From Saccharibacillus brassicae (GTDB lineage Bacteria; Bacillota; Bacilli; Paenibacillales; Paenibacillaceae), in contig NZ_CP041217.1 in the NCBI RefSeq assembly GCF_006542275.1, positions 5,520,501 to 5,584,500 on the forward strand: a stretch of 64,000 nucleotides of DNA, given 5' to 3'. Under the pieces are notes generated by a model. That model was given only the letters and a program-made list of their open reading frames with translations. It made no database searches and had not been told where the DNA came from. The position numbers and the translations under genes are program-made. Shown piece after piece: positions 10,384-18,683 of this stretch. Each line of letters starts with the position of its first letter. Within the stretch, counting starts at the first letter, position 1.

Positions 10384-11957
10384 AAACGTTGATGAAAATG
10401 AACGCCCGCGACAACGTCGCGGTCGCGCTTCGGCCGCTTGCGGCCGGCGAACGGCTGCAAGCCGAAGGTGACGGCGCGGAACGTACGGTCGTAAGCAGCG
10501 CAGGCATGGACCGTACCGATACGGGAATGACGGACATGAATAGCTCCGATACGAAACTTGCCGGGATCGAAGCGCTGCAGGACGTGCCGCAAGGACACAA
10601 GATCGCCACGGCGGCGATTCCGCAGGGCGGCGTCGTCATGAAATACGGCGCGCCGATCGGCTACGCGACCGCGGACATTCCGGCCGGCGAATGGGTGCAT
10701 CTGCACAATGTACGCACGACGCTTGCCGGCGAAGAAGACTACGTCTACGCGCCGGAGCTGCATCCGGCCGTCTATCCTCCGCGCGGCCTGACGTTCGACG
10801 GATACCGCCGCCGAAACGGCAAGGTCGGCATCCGCAACGACCTGTTTCTCGTGCCGACGGTCGGCTGCGTCAACGGCATCGCCGAACTGATCATCGCCGA
10901 GTTCAAGCAGCGGCATCCCGATCTCGGCCCGTTCGACAACGTCACGGTGCTCAAGCATCCGTACGGCTGCTCGCAGCTCGGCGACGACCACCGGATGACG
11001 CGCGACATTCTGCTCGACGCGGTGCAGCATCCGAACGCGGGCGGCGTGCTTGTGTTCGGCCTCGGCTGCGAGAACAACATCGTGGCGGAATTCCGCGAGA
11101 AACTCGGAGATTTCGACGAGTCGCGGGTCAAGTTCCTCGTGGCGCAGGATGTCGGCGACGAAGTGGAAGCCGGCATGCAGCTGCTCGAAGAGCTGCATGC
11201 CGCGGCGCTCGGCGATGCCCGGGAGCCGGTGCCGCTCAGCGAACTGAACGTGGGGCTCAAGTGCGGCGGCTCCGATGGCTTCTCGGGCATCACGGCCAAT
11301 CCGCTGCTCGGCGCGTTCTCCGATTTCCTGATCGGCCAGGGCGGGAGCACGATTCTGACCGAAGTGCCCGAAATGTTCGGCGCCGAAAAAGTGCTGATGG
11401 CCCGCGCGCAAAACGAAGAAGTGTTCTCGGACATCGTCTGGCTGATCAACGATTTCAAACAATATTTTCTGTCGCACGGCGAATCGGTATACGAAAATCC
11501 GTCGCCGGGCAACAAAGCGGGCGGCATCAGCACGCTCGAAGACAAATCGCTCGGCTGCACGCAAAAAGCCGGCACTTCGGCTGTCGTCGACGTGCTCAAA
11601 TACGGCGAAAAACTGCGCCGCAAAGGTCTCAGCCTGCTGCAGGCGCCAGGCAACGACCTCGTCGCTTCCTCGGCGCTGGCCGCGGCGGACTGCCAGCTCG
11701 TGCTGTTCACGACCGGGCGCGGGACGCCGTTCGGCAGCTTCGTGCCGACGGTCAAGATCGCGACCAACAACGAATTGTTCGCCAAAAAGGGACACTGGAT
11801 GGATTTTAACGCCGGACCGCTGCTGGAGCGGCCGATGGAAGACGTACTGGAGTCGTTTATCGCTTATCTGATCGAAGTCGCAAGCGGCCGCCCGACGCGC
11901 AACGAGCAAAATCAGGTGCGGGAGCTGGCTATTTTCAAAACGGGGGTTACGCTATGA
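10380..11957 (+). CDS. uxaA: Altronate dehydratase
   Basis: 525 residues; dehydrates altronate to 2-keto-3-deoxygluconate. The N-terminal SAF-like domain (IGYATADIPAGEWVHLHN) is followed by the large dehydratase domain with GIRNDLFLVPTVGCVN, HPYGCSQLGDDH, LKCGGSDGFSG and TTGRGTPFGS, with Cys residues likely to bind the iron centre. It is coupled to uxaB at its start and to uxaC at its end (ATGA each time), so the three enzymes are made together. Oddity: about 35 polar residues, rich in Thr, Asp and Met, sit between the first strand (NVAVALRPLAAGERL) and IEALQDVPQGHK, longer than usual for this family. Confidence 0.94.
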   Translation: MKTLMKMNARDNVAVALRPLAAGERLQAEGDGAERTVVSSAGMDRTDTGMTDMNSSDTKLAGIEALQDVPQGHKIATAAIPQGGVVMKYGAPIGYATADIPAGEWVHLHNVRTTLAGEEDYVYAPELHPAVYPPRGLTFDGYRRRNGKVGIRNDLFLVPTVGCVNGIAELIIAEFKQRHPDLGPFDNVTVLKHPYGCSQLGDDHRMTRDILLDAVQHPNAGGVLVFGLGCENNIVAEFREKLGDFDESRVKFLVAQDVGDEVEAGMQLLEELHAAALGDAREPVPLSELNVGLKCGGSDGFSGITANPLLGAFSDFLIGQGGSTILTEVPEMFGAEKVLMARAQNEEVFSDIVWLINDFKQYFLSHGESVYENPSPGNKAGGISTLEDKSLGCTQKAGTSAVVDVLKYGEKLRRKGLSLLQAPGNDLVASSALAAADCQLVLFTTGRGTPFGSFVPTVKIATNNELFAKKGHWMDFNAGPLLERPMEDVLESFIAYLIEVASGRPTRNEQNQVRELAIFKTGVTL

Positions 11958-13426
11958 ACACAAATGCCAACCATTCAAGCGCAGGACGGACCGACACGGG
12001 CAGCGGCGCGGCGAGATCGGCCGCAGCCGGTTTTCTGAACGACGATTTCCTGCTGTCCACCGACCTCGCCAAAACGTTGTTCCATGATCACGCCAAAACG
12101 ATGCCGATCATCGATTACCACTGCCATCTCGATCCGCGTGAAATTTACGAAGACCGTCCGTTTGCCAATCTGACGGAAGCTTGGCTGTACGGAGACCATT
12201 ACAAATGGCGCCTTATGCGGGCCAACGGCATCGCCGAGGAGCGGATTACCGGTTCGGCTTCGGATTACGACCGCTTTGCCGCCTGGGCGGAGACCGTGCC
12301 GAGCACGGTCGGCAATCCGCTGTACAGCTGGACCCATCTGGAGCTGCGCCGCTTTTTCGATATCGATACGCCGCTGGACGCGCAGAGCGCGCCGGACATT
12401 TGGGAGCGTGCCAACGCGCGGCTGCAGCAGCCGGATTTCACGCGGCGCGGGCTGATTGCCCGCTCCAACGTCAAGATCCTCTGCACGACCGACGATCCGG
12501 CGGACGATCTGGAGTACCACCGGCTGCTCGCCGAAGAAGAAAGCCGTTTCGCCGTGCTCCCGACGTTCCGCCCCGACAAAGCGCTCAATATCGACGCCGA
12601 CGGCTTCCCCGACTGGATCGGGCGGCTGGAGCAGGCGTGCGGACGTTCGGTTTCTTCGTTCGCGGCGCTGGCTGACGCGCTGGACGAACGGGTGTCCTTT
12701 TTCCACGCGCGGGGCTGCCGCCTGTCCGACCACGCGCTCGATACGCTGAAGTACGCACATGCCGATTCGGACACGCTGGAAGCGATCTTCGCCAAGCGGC
12801 TGTCCGGCGAGCCCCTGTCTCCGCACGAAGTGACGGCTTACCGCACCGAACTGCTCGTGCGTCTGATCGCGGCCTACACGAAGCAGGGCTGGACGATGCA
12901 GCTGCATCTGCACGCGTACCGCAACAACAACACGCCGATGTTTCGCAAGCTCGGCCCGGATACCGGCTACGACGCGCTGAACGATCTGCCGCTGACCGAA
13001 GCTTTGTCGAGCCTGCTCGACCGGGCCGAGAGCGGTTCGGGTCTGCCCAAAACGATTCTCTATTCGCTCAATCCCGGCGACTATCCGGCGCTGCTCGCGC
13101 TGATGGGCTGTTACCAAAAAGACACGCCCGGCAAAATGCAGCTCGGTTCCGGTTGGTGGTACAACGATACGCGCAGCGGCATGCGCCGCCAGATCACGCT
13201 GCTGGCTGAGAATGGCCTGCTGCCGCGGTTCGTCGGCATGCTGACCGACTCGCGCAGCTTCCTCTCCTACACCCGGCACGAATATTTCCGCCGCGTGCTG
13301 TGCGATTGGTTCGGCGAACTGGCCCAGCGCGGCGAAGCGCCGGACGACCCCGAGCTGCTCGGCGCCGTCGTGCGGGATATCGCTTACGGCAACGCTTCCG
13401 CTTATTTCGGCTTCGGCGAAGCTTGA
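11954..13426 (+). CDS. uxaC: Uronate isomerase
   Basis: 490 residues; converts glucuronate to fructuronate and galacturonate to tagaturonate. PIIDYHCHLDP is the metal-binding HxH motif of the amidohydrolase-like barrel. Also visible are the WKWR-like stretch HYKWRLMRANG, QLHLHAYRNNNTPMF, and LTDSRSFLSYTRHEYFRR near the C terminus. The start overlaps the uxaA stop. The first ~25 residues are a Ser/Ala/Gly-rich extension not needed for the fold. It is the last gene of the operon; a strong hairpin follows the stop. Confidence 0.95.
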   Translation: MNTNANHSSAGRTDTGSGAARSAAAGFLNDDFLLSTDLAKTLFHDHAKTMPIIDYHCHLDPREIYEDRPFANLTEAWLYGDHYKWRLMRANGIAEERITGSASDYDRFAAWAETVPSTVGNPLYSWTHLELRRFFDIDTPLDAQSAPDIWERANARLQQPDFTRRGLIARSNVKILCTTDDPADDLEYHRLLAEEESRFAVLPTFRPDKALNIDADGFPDWIGRLEQACGRSVSSFAALADALDERVSFFHARGCRLSDHALDTLKYAHADSDTLEAIFAKRLSGEPLSPHEVTAYRTELLVRLIAAYTKQGWTMQLHLHAYRNNNTPMFRKLGPDTGYDALNDLPLTEALSSLLDRAESGSGLPKTILYSLNPGDYPALLALMGCYQKDTPGKMQLGSGWWYNDTRSGMRRQITLLAENGLLPRFVGMLTDSRSFLSYTRHEYFRRVLCDWFGELAQRGEAPDDPELLGAVVRDIAYGNASAYFGFGEA

Positions 13427-13450
13427 CGCGCAGCCTGATCCTGGTAAAAG

Positions 13451-13478
13451 AAACAGCCGTGCGCAAGCACGGCTGTTT
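13451..13478. terminator. Terminator after uxaC
   Basis: Perfect 12-bp stem AAACAGCCGTGC / GCACGGCTGTTT with a GCAA tetraloop, 25 bp after the uxaC stop and between convergent genes; usable from both sides. Confidence 0.85.
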
Positions 13479-13579
13479 GGCGTTCGGCTGTCCGTATCCG
13501 GCTGCGGGAATCGAAGCGCAGGCGCTCAAGTGTGAGAGAGCGGTCAGGTACAACAGGACGATCAGGCGCGAGAAAGCGA

Positions 13580-14455
13580 TCAGGTGCGAAACACCGAATA
13601 GCGCCTGCGATATTCGCCCGGCGTCAACGACGTCGAGCGCTTGAACAGGCGGGCAAAATACGTCGCGTCTTGAAAGCCGCATTGTTCGCCGATCCGGCCG
13701 AGCGTATCGCCGGATTGGAGCAGCAGGCGCTTGGCGCGTTCGATTTGCAGATGATGCCGGTAGGATAGCGGACTCATCCCGGTATGCCGCTTCAGGCAGC
13801 GGGACAAATAATCGAAATGGTAGTGCAGTTCGCGCTCCATGACGGCGGAATCGAACGGCTGCTCCAGCGAGCGGGCCAGATACGCGGCCGCCGCTTCGCC
13901 GAGCCGGTCGGCGCGGGAGCGGCCCGGCAAGACCGAGCGCGCTTTTTGCAGCTGAAGCAGCAGTTGGCCGAACAACACCTGCAGCTCGTACGACCGCGCG
14001 AGCGTCAGCGTCTCGGACAACCGCAGCAGTTCGTCCAGCAGCGGAAGCAGCGCGGGCAGATCGACCTGCCCGTACTTCGGAATGAACGCCGCGCCGGAAG
14101 CCGGCTCCGTCTCCTGATCGCTGCGCGGCGCAAGAGGCTGTCCCGGCGCGATCGCTGCGTGAGGCGGCCGCCGCACGGCGGGCGCGTGCCGGAAATGAAT
14201 CCAGTATACCGCCGTCTCCTCTTCCGCCGCCCGGTATCCGCCATGCCGCAGCCCCGCTTCGAGCACCAGCATCTCGCCCGAACCGATCGCGTACCGCTCT
14301 CCTTTTTCCTGCATATACAGCGTCCCCGAAACGCAGAAGATCACGTCGTACGCTTCGAAGACCCGCTCGGCGTGCCGCGTGCCCGGCTGCCAGACCGCAT
14401 AGCCGACCGCGGCGATCTGCGGCAGCGGCGGAATAGGCAGTTCCAGCATGCGCAT
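13580..14455 (-). CDS. AraC-family transcriptional regulator
   Basis: 291 residues. An N-terminal cupin-like sensor (AYDVIFCVSGTLYMQEKGERY, then IGSGEMLVLEAGLRHGGYR) is joined by a variable linker to the C-terminal double HTH, ending GFQDATYFARLFKRSTSLTPGEYRRRY. I chose the ATG at 14455 because GGGGAG lies 7 nt upstream; longer in-frame starts would add a tail encoded by the GTTGTC repeats. It is divergent from the glycoside hydrolase gene at 14646, and two near-identical 16-bp direct repeats lie between them. It probably activates that gene; the inducer is unknown. Confidence 0.85.
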   Translation of the reverse strand: MRMLELPIPPLPQIAAVGYAVWQPGTRHAERVFEAYDVIFCVSGTLYMQEKGERYAIGSGEMLVLEAGLRHGGYRAAEEETAVYWIHFRHAPAVRRPPHAAIAPGQPLAPRSDQETEPASGAAFIPKYGQVDLPALLPLLDELLRLSETLTLARSYELQVLFGQLLLQLQKARSVLPGRSRADRLGEAAAAYLARSLEQPFDSAVMERELHYHFDYLSRCLKRHTGMSPLSYRHHLQIERAKRLLLQSGDTLGRIGEQCGFQDATYFARLFKRSTSLTPGEYRRRYSVFRT

Positions 14456-14474
14456 GTTCGCTCCCCGCCTTTCC

Positions 14475-14504
14475 GTTGTCATTGTCGTTGTCGTTGTCGT
14501 TGTC
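14475..14504. repeat. GTTGTC hexamer tandem repeat in AraC leader
   Basis: Five units of GTTGTC (one with ATTGTC) between the AraC ribosome site and its probable promoter. A change in copy number would alter leader length. Confidence 0.85.
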
Positions 14505-14514
14505 GTTCGATCTT

Positions 14515-14595
14515 GTAGAGATTGTACGATACGGAGTCGGAATTGTCTGCTTTTTTCGGACATCAAATAGGATACAGTGGTAGAGATCGTACGAT
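14515..14595. promoter_or_regulatory. Paired direct repeats, candidate AraC binding sites
   Basis: GTAGAGATTGTACGAT at 14515-14530 and GTAGAGATCGTACGAT at 14580-14595 match at 15 of 16 bases in the same orientation, with starts 65 bp apart (about six helical turns). AraC proteins typically bind direct repeats; the pair lies in the gap between a divergent AraC gene and its neighbour. Confidence 0.65.
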
Positions 14596-14645
14596 TCATG
14601 CAAAGACTGCGTCCGTACAACCACTTTTACACAGGAGGGTTCTCT

Positions 14646-16673
14646 ATGCGATTCCGTCAGGTTCATCTCGATTTCCACACGTCTGAAGCGGTGCCCGAGA
14701 TCGGCCGCGATTTTGACACCGAAGATTTTCAGCAAAAGCTCAAGCTTGGCCGCGTCGACTCCATCACCGTGTTCTCCAAATGTCATCACGGCTGGGCCTA
14801 CCATCCGTCCGACGCCAACGAAATCCATCCGCAGCTGGACTTCGACCTGCTCGGCGCCCAGATCGACGCTGCCCATGCGATCGGAGTCAAAACGCCGGTC
14901 TACCTGTCCGCGGGGCTGGACGAGAAGCTGGCGCGCCGCCATCCGGAATGGTTGATCCGCGATCGCGAGGAACGCACGAACTGGTCGGCGCATTTTATGC
15001 AGCCGGGCTATCACCAGTTCTGTATGAACACGCCTTATCTGGATATGCTGGCCGCGCAGGTACGCGAAGTCGTCGAACGTTACGACGCCGACGGCATCTT
15101 CCTCGACATCGTCGGCGTGCGCGAATGTTACTGCCAATTCTGCGTCGCCGAGATTCGCCGCCGCGGCTCCGATCCGCGCCAGACGGACGATATGCGCAAG
15201 CTGTGGGAAGAGACGTATCAAAAATACGGGACCGCCATGGACCAAGCCGTGCATGCGCTCAAGCCGGGACTGCCTCTTTTCCACAATAACGGGCATATCG
15301 AACGCGGGCGGCGGGATCTGGCTGCGCTCAACACGCATCTGGAACTGGAATCGCTGCCGACCGGCGGTTGGGGCTACGATCACTTTCCGCTGTCGGTCCG
15401 CTACGCGCAGGGACTCGGTCTCGACGTGCTCGGCATGACCGGCAAGTTCCACCATTCGTGGGGCGAGTTCGGCGGCTTCAAGCATCCCAACGCGCTGCGG
15501 TACGAAGCCGCGCTCAGCCTGGCGAACGGCGCGGGCTGTTCGATCGGCGACCAGCTGCATCCGCTCGGCCGGATGGACGAAGCGACCTACGCGCTGATCG
15601 GCGCAGCGTATACGGAAGTCGAAGCGAAGGAAGAATGGTGCCGCGACGTGTCGCCGGTCGCCGATATCGCGCTGCTGTCCGCCGAAGCGGCCGGCTCGGA
15701 CTTCGGCGCCTGTGCGGCGGACCTCATCAGCGGAACGAGCGTGACGGACGGAAGCGGCGGCAATGACACGGTCGCGGCGGATACGGGCGCGGTACGTCTC
15801 CTGCTCGAAGGCCATTATCTGTTCGACGTGATCGACACGCACAGCCATCTGGACGGCTACAAAGTATTGGTGCTGCCGGACTGCATCGCGATTACGCCGG
15901 AGCTGCAGGAACGCCTGAAGGCTTTTACGGCTGCGGGCGGCAAGATTCTCGCTACCGGACGTTCGGGACTGACGCCGGACGGACAGTCTTTTGCGCTGGA
16001 GCTTGGCGCGCAGTGGCAGGGCGCATCGCCGTTCAATCCGACGTACGCCTGCCCGGCGTTCGAACTGCCGTCGCTGCGGCCAGCTTCGTTCGTCGTGTAC
16101 GCGAACAGTTACGAAATCGGTCTGGCGGCGGGCGGAACCTCGCTCGGCAGCCGGCAGAATCCGTATTTCAACCGTGACCTGTTCACGTTCACTTCGCATC
16201 AGCATGCGCCTTCCCGCTTGATCGACGCGGGGCCGGGCTTCACTTCCGGCGCGGACGGCCTATACGCGGCGTGGAACCTGTTCGCCGATTATGCCCGGCA
16301 CGGCAGCCTGCCGGTGAAGCAGATGCTGCTGCATCTGCTCGATACGCTGCTGGAATCCGCGGCCGGCGGACGCACGCTGTCCGTAAATCTGCCCGCGCAG
16401 GGCATCGTCACGCTGCAGGAGCAGCCGGATGCCAACCGCCGGATGCTGCATCTGCTGTACGCCCCTCCGGTGCGCCGCGGCCAAAACACCGAAGTGATCG
16501 AAGACCTGCCGACCGTAGCGAGCACCGACGTAACGCTCGCCGAGCCGCGTCCGGTGAAACGGCTGTACCTCGCCCCGCAGCGCACGCCGCTCGGTTTTAC
16601 GCAGGAGAACGGGAAGATTGCCTGCACCGTGCCGGCGTGGTCGTGCCATCAGATGGTGGTGGCAGAGTTTTGA
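14646..16673 (+). CDS. Putative glycoside hydrolase (GHL6-like barrel with beta-galactosidase trimerisation-like domain)
   Basis: 675 residues. The first ~350 resemble the GHL6 'hypothetical glycosyl hydrolase' barrel: MRFRQVHLDFHTSE at the N terminus, SKCHHGWAYHPS, YDADGIFLDIVGVRECYCQFC, and WGYDHFPLSVRYAQGLG. The next ~200 (HYLFDVIDTHSHLDGYKVLV onward) look like the glutamine-amidotransferase-like trimerisation domain of GH42 enzymes. No signal peptide, so probably cytosolic. AGGAGGG lies 6 nt before the ATG at 14646. The divergent AraC regulator and uronate neighbours suggest action on plant oligosaccharides. The substrate cannot be assigned; related proteins are sometimes labelled fucosidase or galactosidase without proof. 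Confidence 0.72.
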   Translation: MRFRQVHLDFHTSEAVPEIGRDFDTEDFQQKLKLGRVDSITVFSKCHHGWAYHPSDANEIHPQLDFDLLGAQIDAAHAIGVKTPVYLSAGLDEKLARRHPEWLIRDREERTNWSAHFMQPGYHQFCMNTPYLDMLAAQVREVVERYDADGIFLDIVGVRECYCQFCVAEIRRRGSDPRQTDDMRKLWEETYQKYGTAMDQAVHALKPGLPLFHNNGHIERGRRDLAALNTHLELESLPTGGWGYDHFPLSVRYAQGLGLDVLGMTGKFHHSWGEFGGFKHPNALRYEAALSLANGAGCSIGDQLHPLGRMDEATYALIGAAYTEVEAKEEWCRDVSPVADIALLSAEAAGSDFGACAADLISGTSVTDGSGGNDTVAADTGAVRLLLEGHYLFDVIDTHSHLDGYKVLVLPDCIAITPELQERLKAFTAAGGKILATGRSGLTPDGQSFALELGAQWQGASPFNPTYACPAFELPSLRPASFVVYANSYEIGLAAGGTSLGSRQNPYFNRDLFTFTSHQHAPSRLIDAGPGFTSGADGLYAAWNLFADYARHGSLPVKQMLLHLLDTLLESAAGGRTLSVNLPAQGIVTLQEQPDANRRMLHLLYAPPVRRGQNTEVIEDLPTVASTDVTLAEPRPVKRLYLAPQRTPLGFTQENGKIACTVPAWSCHQMVVAEF

Positions 16674-16767
16674 CGGATGCGGCATGGGACAGGCGGCGGG
16701 AATTACAGGACGCAGACGGGAATGACGGGAACGGCGAAACACAGACGGAAATAACGGGACGCAGACG

Positions 16768-16839
16768 GGATCAGCGGGATCAGCGGGATCAGCGGGATCA
16801 GCGGGATCAGCGGGATCAGCGGGATCAGCGGGATCAGCA
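16768..16839. repeat. 9-bp tandem repeat (about 8 copies)
   Basis: Perfect GGGATCAGC units, about eight in a row, ~95 bp after the glycoside hydrolase stop. Degenerate related units (GACGGGA-like) precede it. No gene covers it. Confidence 0.93.
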
Positions 16840-16864
16840 AATTTTAAGCGATCATCCAACAATC

Positions 16865-17047
16865 CAACGAATCGTCGTAACGCTATTTCGGCTTTTTAAG
16901 CCTTTTCGCGCCGCTAACGAATCGTGATATCGCTAACAGGAGTAAAACCGGCGTTTTTCTGCTTTATCCCGCTAATAGCGATCTCACGATTCGTTACATT
17001 TCCAAAATGTCCTCCAAACGGCGTCTAACGAATTGAGGATTCGTTAG
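16865..17047. repeat. Intergenic inverted-repeat element, copy A
   Basis: Four units built on TAACGAATC. Unit 1 (16865-16888) ends CGCTATTT. Unit 2 (16914-16935) and unit 3 (16976-16996) are inverted and pair at 20 of 21 bases around a 40-nt loop. Unit 4 (17025-17047) is itself a hairpin: CTAACGAAT, 5-nt loop, ATTCGTTAG. The same units occur at 58125-58309. No ORF of note; the surrounding 562-bp gap otherwise holds only the 9-bp repeat and a terminator. Confidence 0.8.
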
Positions 17048-17134
17048 CGCTCGATCCAGGTAATCTTGGGCTGCAACTTCCTCCTTTCCCCTTTCGTCTG
17101 TGGAGCATATAGGGAAGAAGAAGCGTTCCTATCC

Positions 17135-17176
17135 AAAAAACCGTTCTTTCGCCGAAGTGGCAAAAGAACGGTTTTT
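17135..17176. terminator. Bidirectional terminator after allB
   Basis: Stem AAAAACCGTTCTTT / AAAGAACGGTTTTT around a 13-nt loop, with an A-run on one side and a T-run on the other. It ends the minus-strand allB transcript. Confidence 0.85.
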
Positions 17177-17235
17177 CGTGCAGATGGCGCAAATGGATGC
17201 GTGGACCAGACCACCGCCGTATGCGCGTCGCCCGA

Positions 17236-18630
17236 CTATGTCGCCGACAGCTCCTCCGCCGCGGCTCCGATTCCCGCCGGCTTCTGCCAGCGGCCTGTCG
17301 GCTGCGCGGCCGTCACTTCGCCGCCGCAGGCGACGATCTCGCCGCGCACGATCGTTCCGCTCACGCTGCACGGAAACGTATGGCCCATGTACAGGCTCTG
17401 TTTATGCTGCGCGTAATAATTGTGTTCCGTCACGGTGAACGGTTCGTTCAAATCGACGATCGCCAGATCCGCGTCGAGGCCGACGGCGATCGTGCCTTTG
17501 CGATCCGCCAGGCCGAAGCGCGCAGCCGGGTTCGAAGCGGTCCAGGCCGCGACCTGCGGAAGCGGGATGTCCTGCGCAAGCGCCGTTTCGAGCGCCGACA
17601 GCAGGGTGAACTGCCCGCCGCTGATACCGCCCCACGCTTCGAACAGATTAAAGTCTTTCGGATCTTTCATATCGTACGGACACGGCGAATGGTCGGACGA
17701 CAGCATATCGAACTTGCCGTCCGCGAGCAGGGCGATCAGCCGCTGCTGCTCGTCCGCTTCGCGCAGCGGAGGCGCGCACTTGGCGATCGTTCCTTTTTCC
17801 CGCAAATCGTCATGGTTGAACATCAGGTAATGGGAGCATGTCTCGACGCTCACATCCATGCCCCGATCTTTGGCCGCTTCGATCTTCGCGACGGCCGCGG
17901 CCGAGCTGATATGGACAAAATGCAGCGCGCAGCCGGTTATTTCAGCGTAGTACAGCGCACGCTCCACCGCTTCGACTTCGGCGATGATCGGACGCGTCTC
18001 CAGATAGTCGTCGGCGCCGAACAGCCCGGCTTTTTCTTTTTCTTCCTTGAGCCAGTTGGTGATCGCCGCGCTTTCCGAATGCAGGGCCAGAATCTTGCCG
18101 AGCGCCGCGATCTTTTTCATACCGGTCAGCAGCGTCCTATCGTCCACCGCTTCGAATTCTTTGTTGCCGGTCGTGGACAGGAACGCTTTGAACCCGATCA
18201 CGCCCGCTGCCGCCAACGGCTCCAGGTCCTCTTCGTTGCCCGGCACGAGCCCGCCCCACAGCCCGAAATCGACGATCGACTTCTGCGTACCCAACCGGGC
18301 TTTGCCGAGCAGCGCTTCTTCGGTCACGGTCGACGGAATGCCGTTCAGCGGCATATCGAAAAAGGTAGTACAGCCTCCGGCGGCCATCATGGCCGAGCCG
18401 GTCGTGAACCCTTCCCAATGCTCCCGGCCCGGCTCGCTGAAGTGGACGTGCACGTCGATCAGGCCCGGCAGCACATGCCGGCCGGCCGCGTCCCACTCCT
18501 GCCCCGCTTCTGCCCGCAGATTTTCCTCGATCGCGACGATTTTCCCGTCTGTAATTCCGATATCGGCTTGCGTAACGCCGCCCGGCAGCACGACGCTGCC
18601 TCCGCGGATGATCAGGTCCAAACGTTCCAT
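17236..18630 (-). CDS. allB: Allantoinase
   Basis: 464 residues of the cyclic amidohydrolase family; hydrolyses allantoin to allantoate. LPGLIDVHVHFSEPG carries the HxH metal ligands, GFKAFLS contains the Lys that is carboxylated in this family, and SSDHSPCP provides the late Asp ligand; VETCSHYL is another conserved block. The length fits AllB/PucH. The gene follows the pucI-like permease 53 bp downstream in the same direction, so uptake and first step are probably co-transcribed. Pathway partners pucG, pucF and pucR lie 6-10 kb away. Confidence 0.94.
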   Translation of the reverse strand: MERLDLIIRGGSVVLPGGVTQADIGITDGKIVAIEENLRAEAGQEWDAAGRHVLPGLIDVHVHFSEPGREHWEGFTTGSAMMAAGGCTTFFDMPLNGIPSTVTEEALLGKARLGTQKSIVDFGLWGGLVPGNEEDLEPLAAAGVIGFKAFLSTTGNKEFEAVDDRTLLTGMKKIAALGKILALHSESAAITNWLKEEKEKAGLFGADDYLETRPIIAEVEAVERALYYAEITGCALHFVHISSAAAVAKIEAAKDRGMDVSVETCSHYLMFNHDDLREKGTIAKCAPPLREADEQQRLIALLADGKFDMLSSDHSPCPYDMKDPKDFNLFEAWGGISGGQFTLLSALETALAQDIPLPQVAAWTASNPAARFGLADRKGTIAVGLDADLAIVDLNEPFTVTEHNYYAQHKQSLYMGHTFPCSVSGTIVRGEIVACGGEVTAAQPTGRWQKPAGIGAAAEELSAT

Positions 18631-18683
18631 AGTATTCTCCCCTTTTCGTATGCGCTAATGGTAGGCGGTGACAGATATGCGGA

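Noticed and set aside
13194..16205. 1,003-codon minus-strand frame across uxaC, AraC and the glycoside hydrolase
   Set aside because: It crosses three well-supported genes, and its composition is low-information; no start signal.
16768..16839. Possible CRISPR array
   Set aside because: The repeats are contiguous 9-mers with no spacers and no cas genes nearby.
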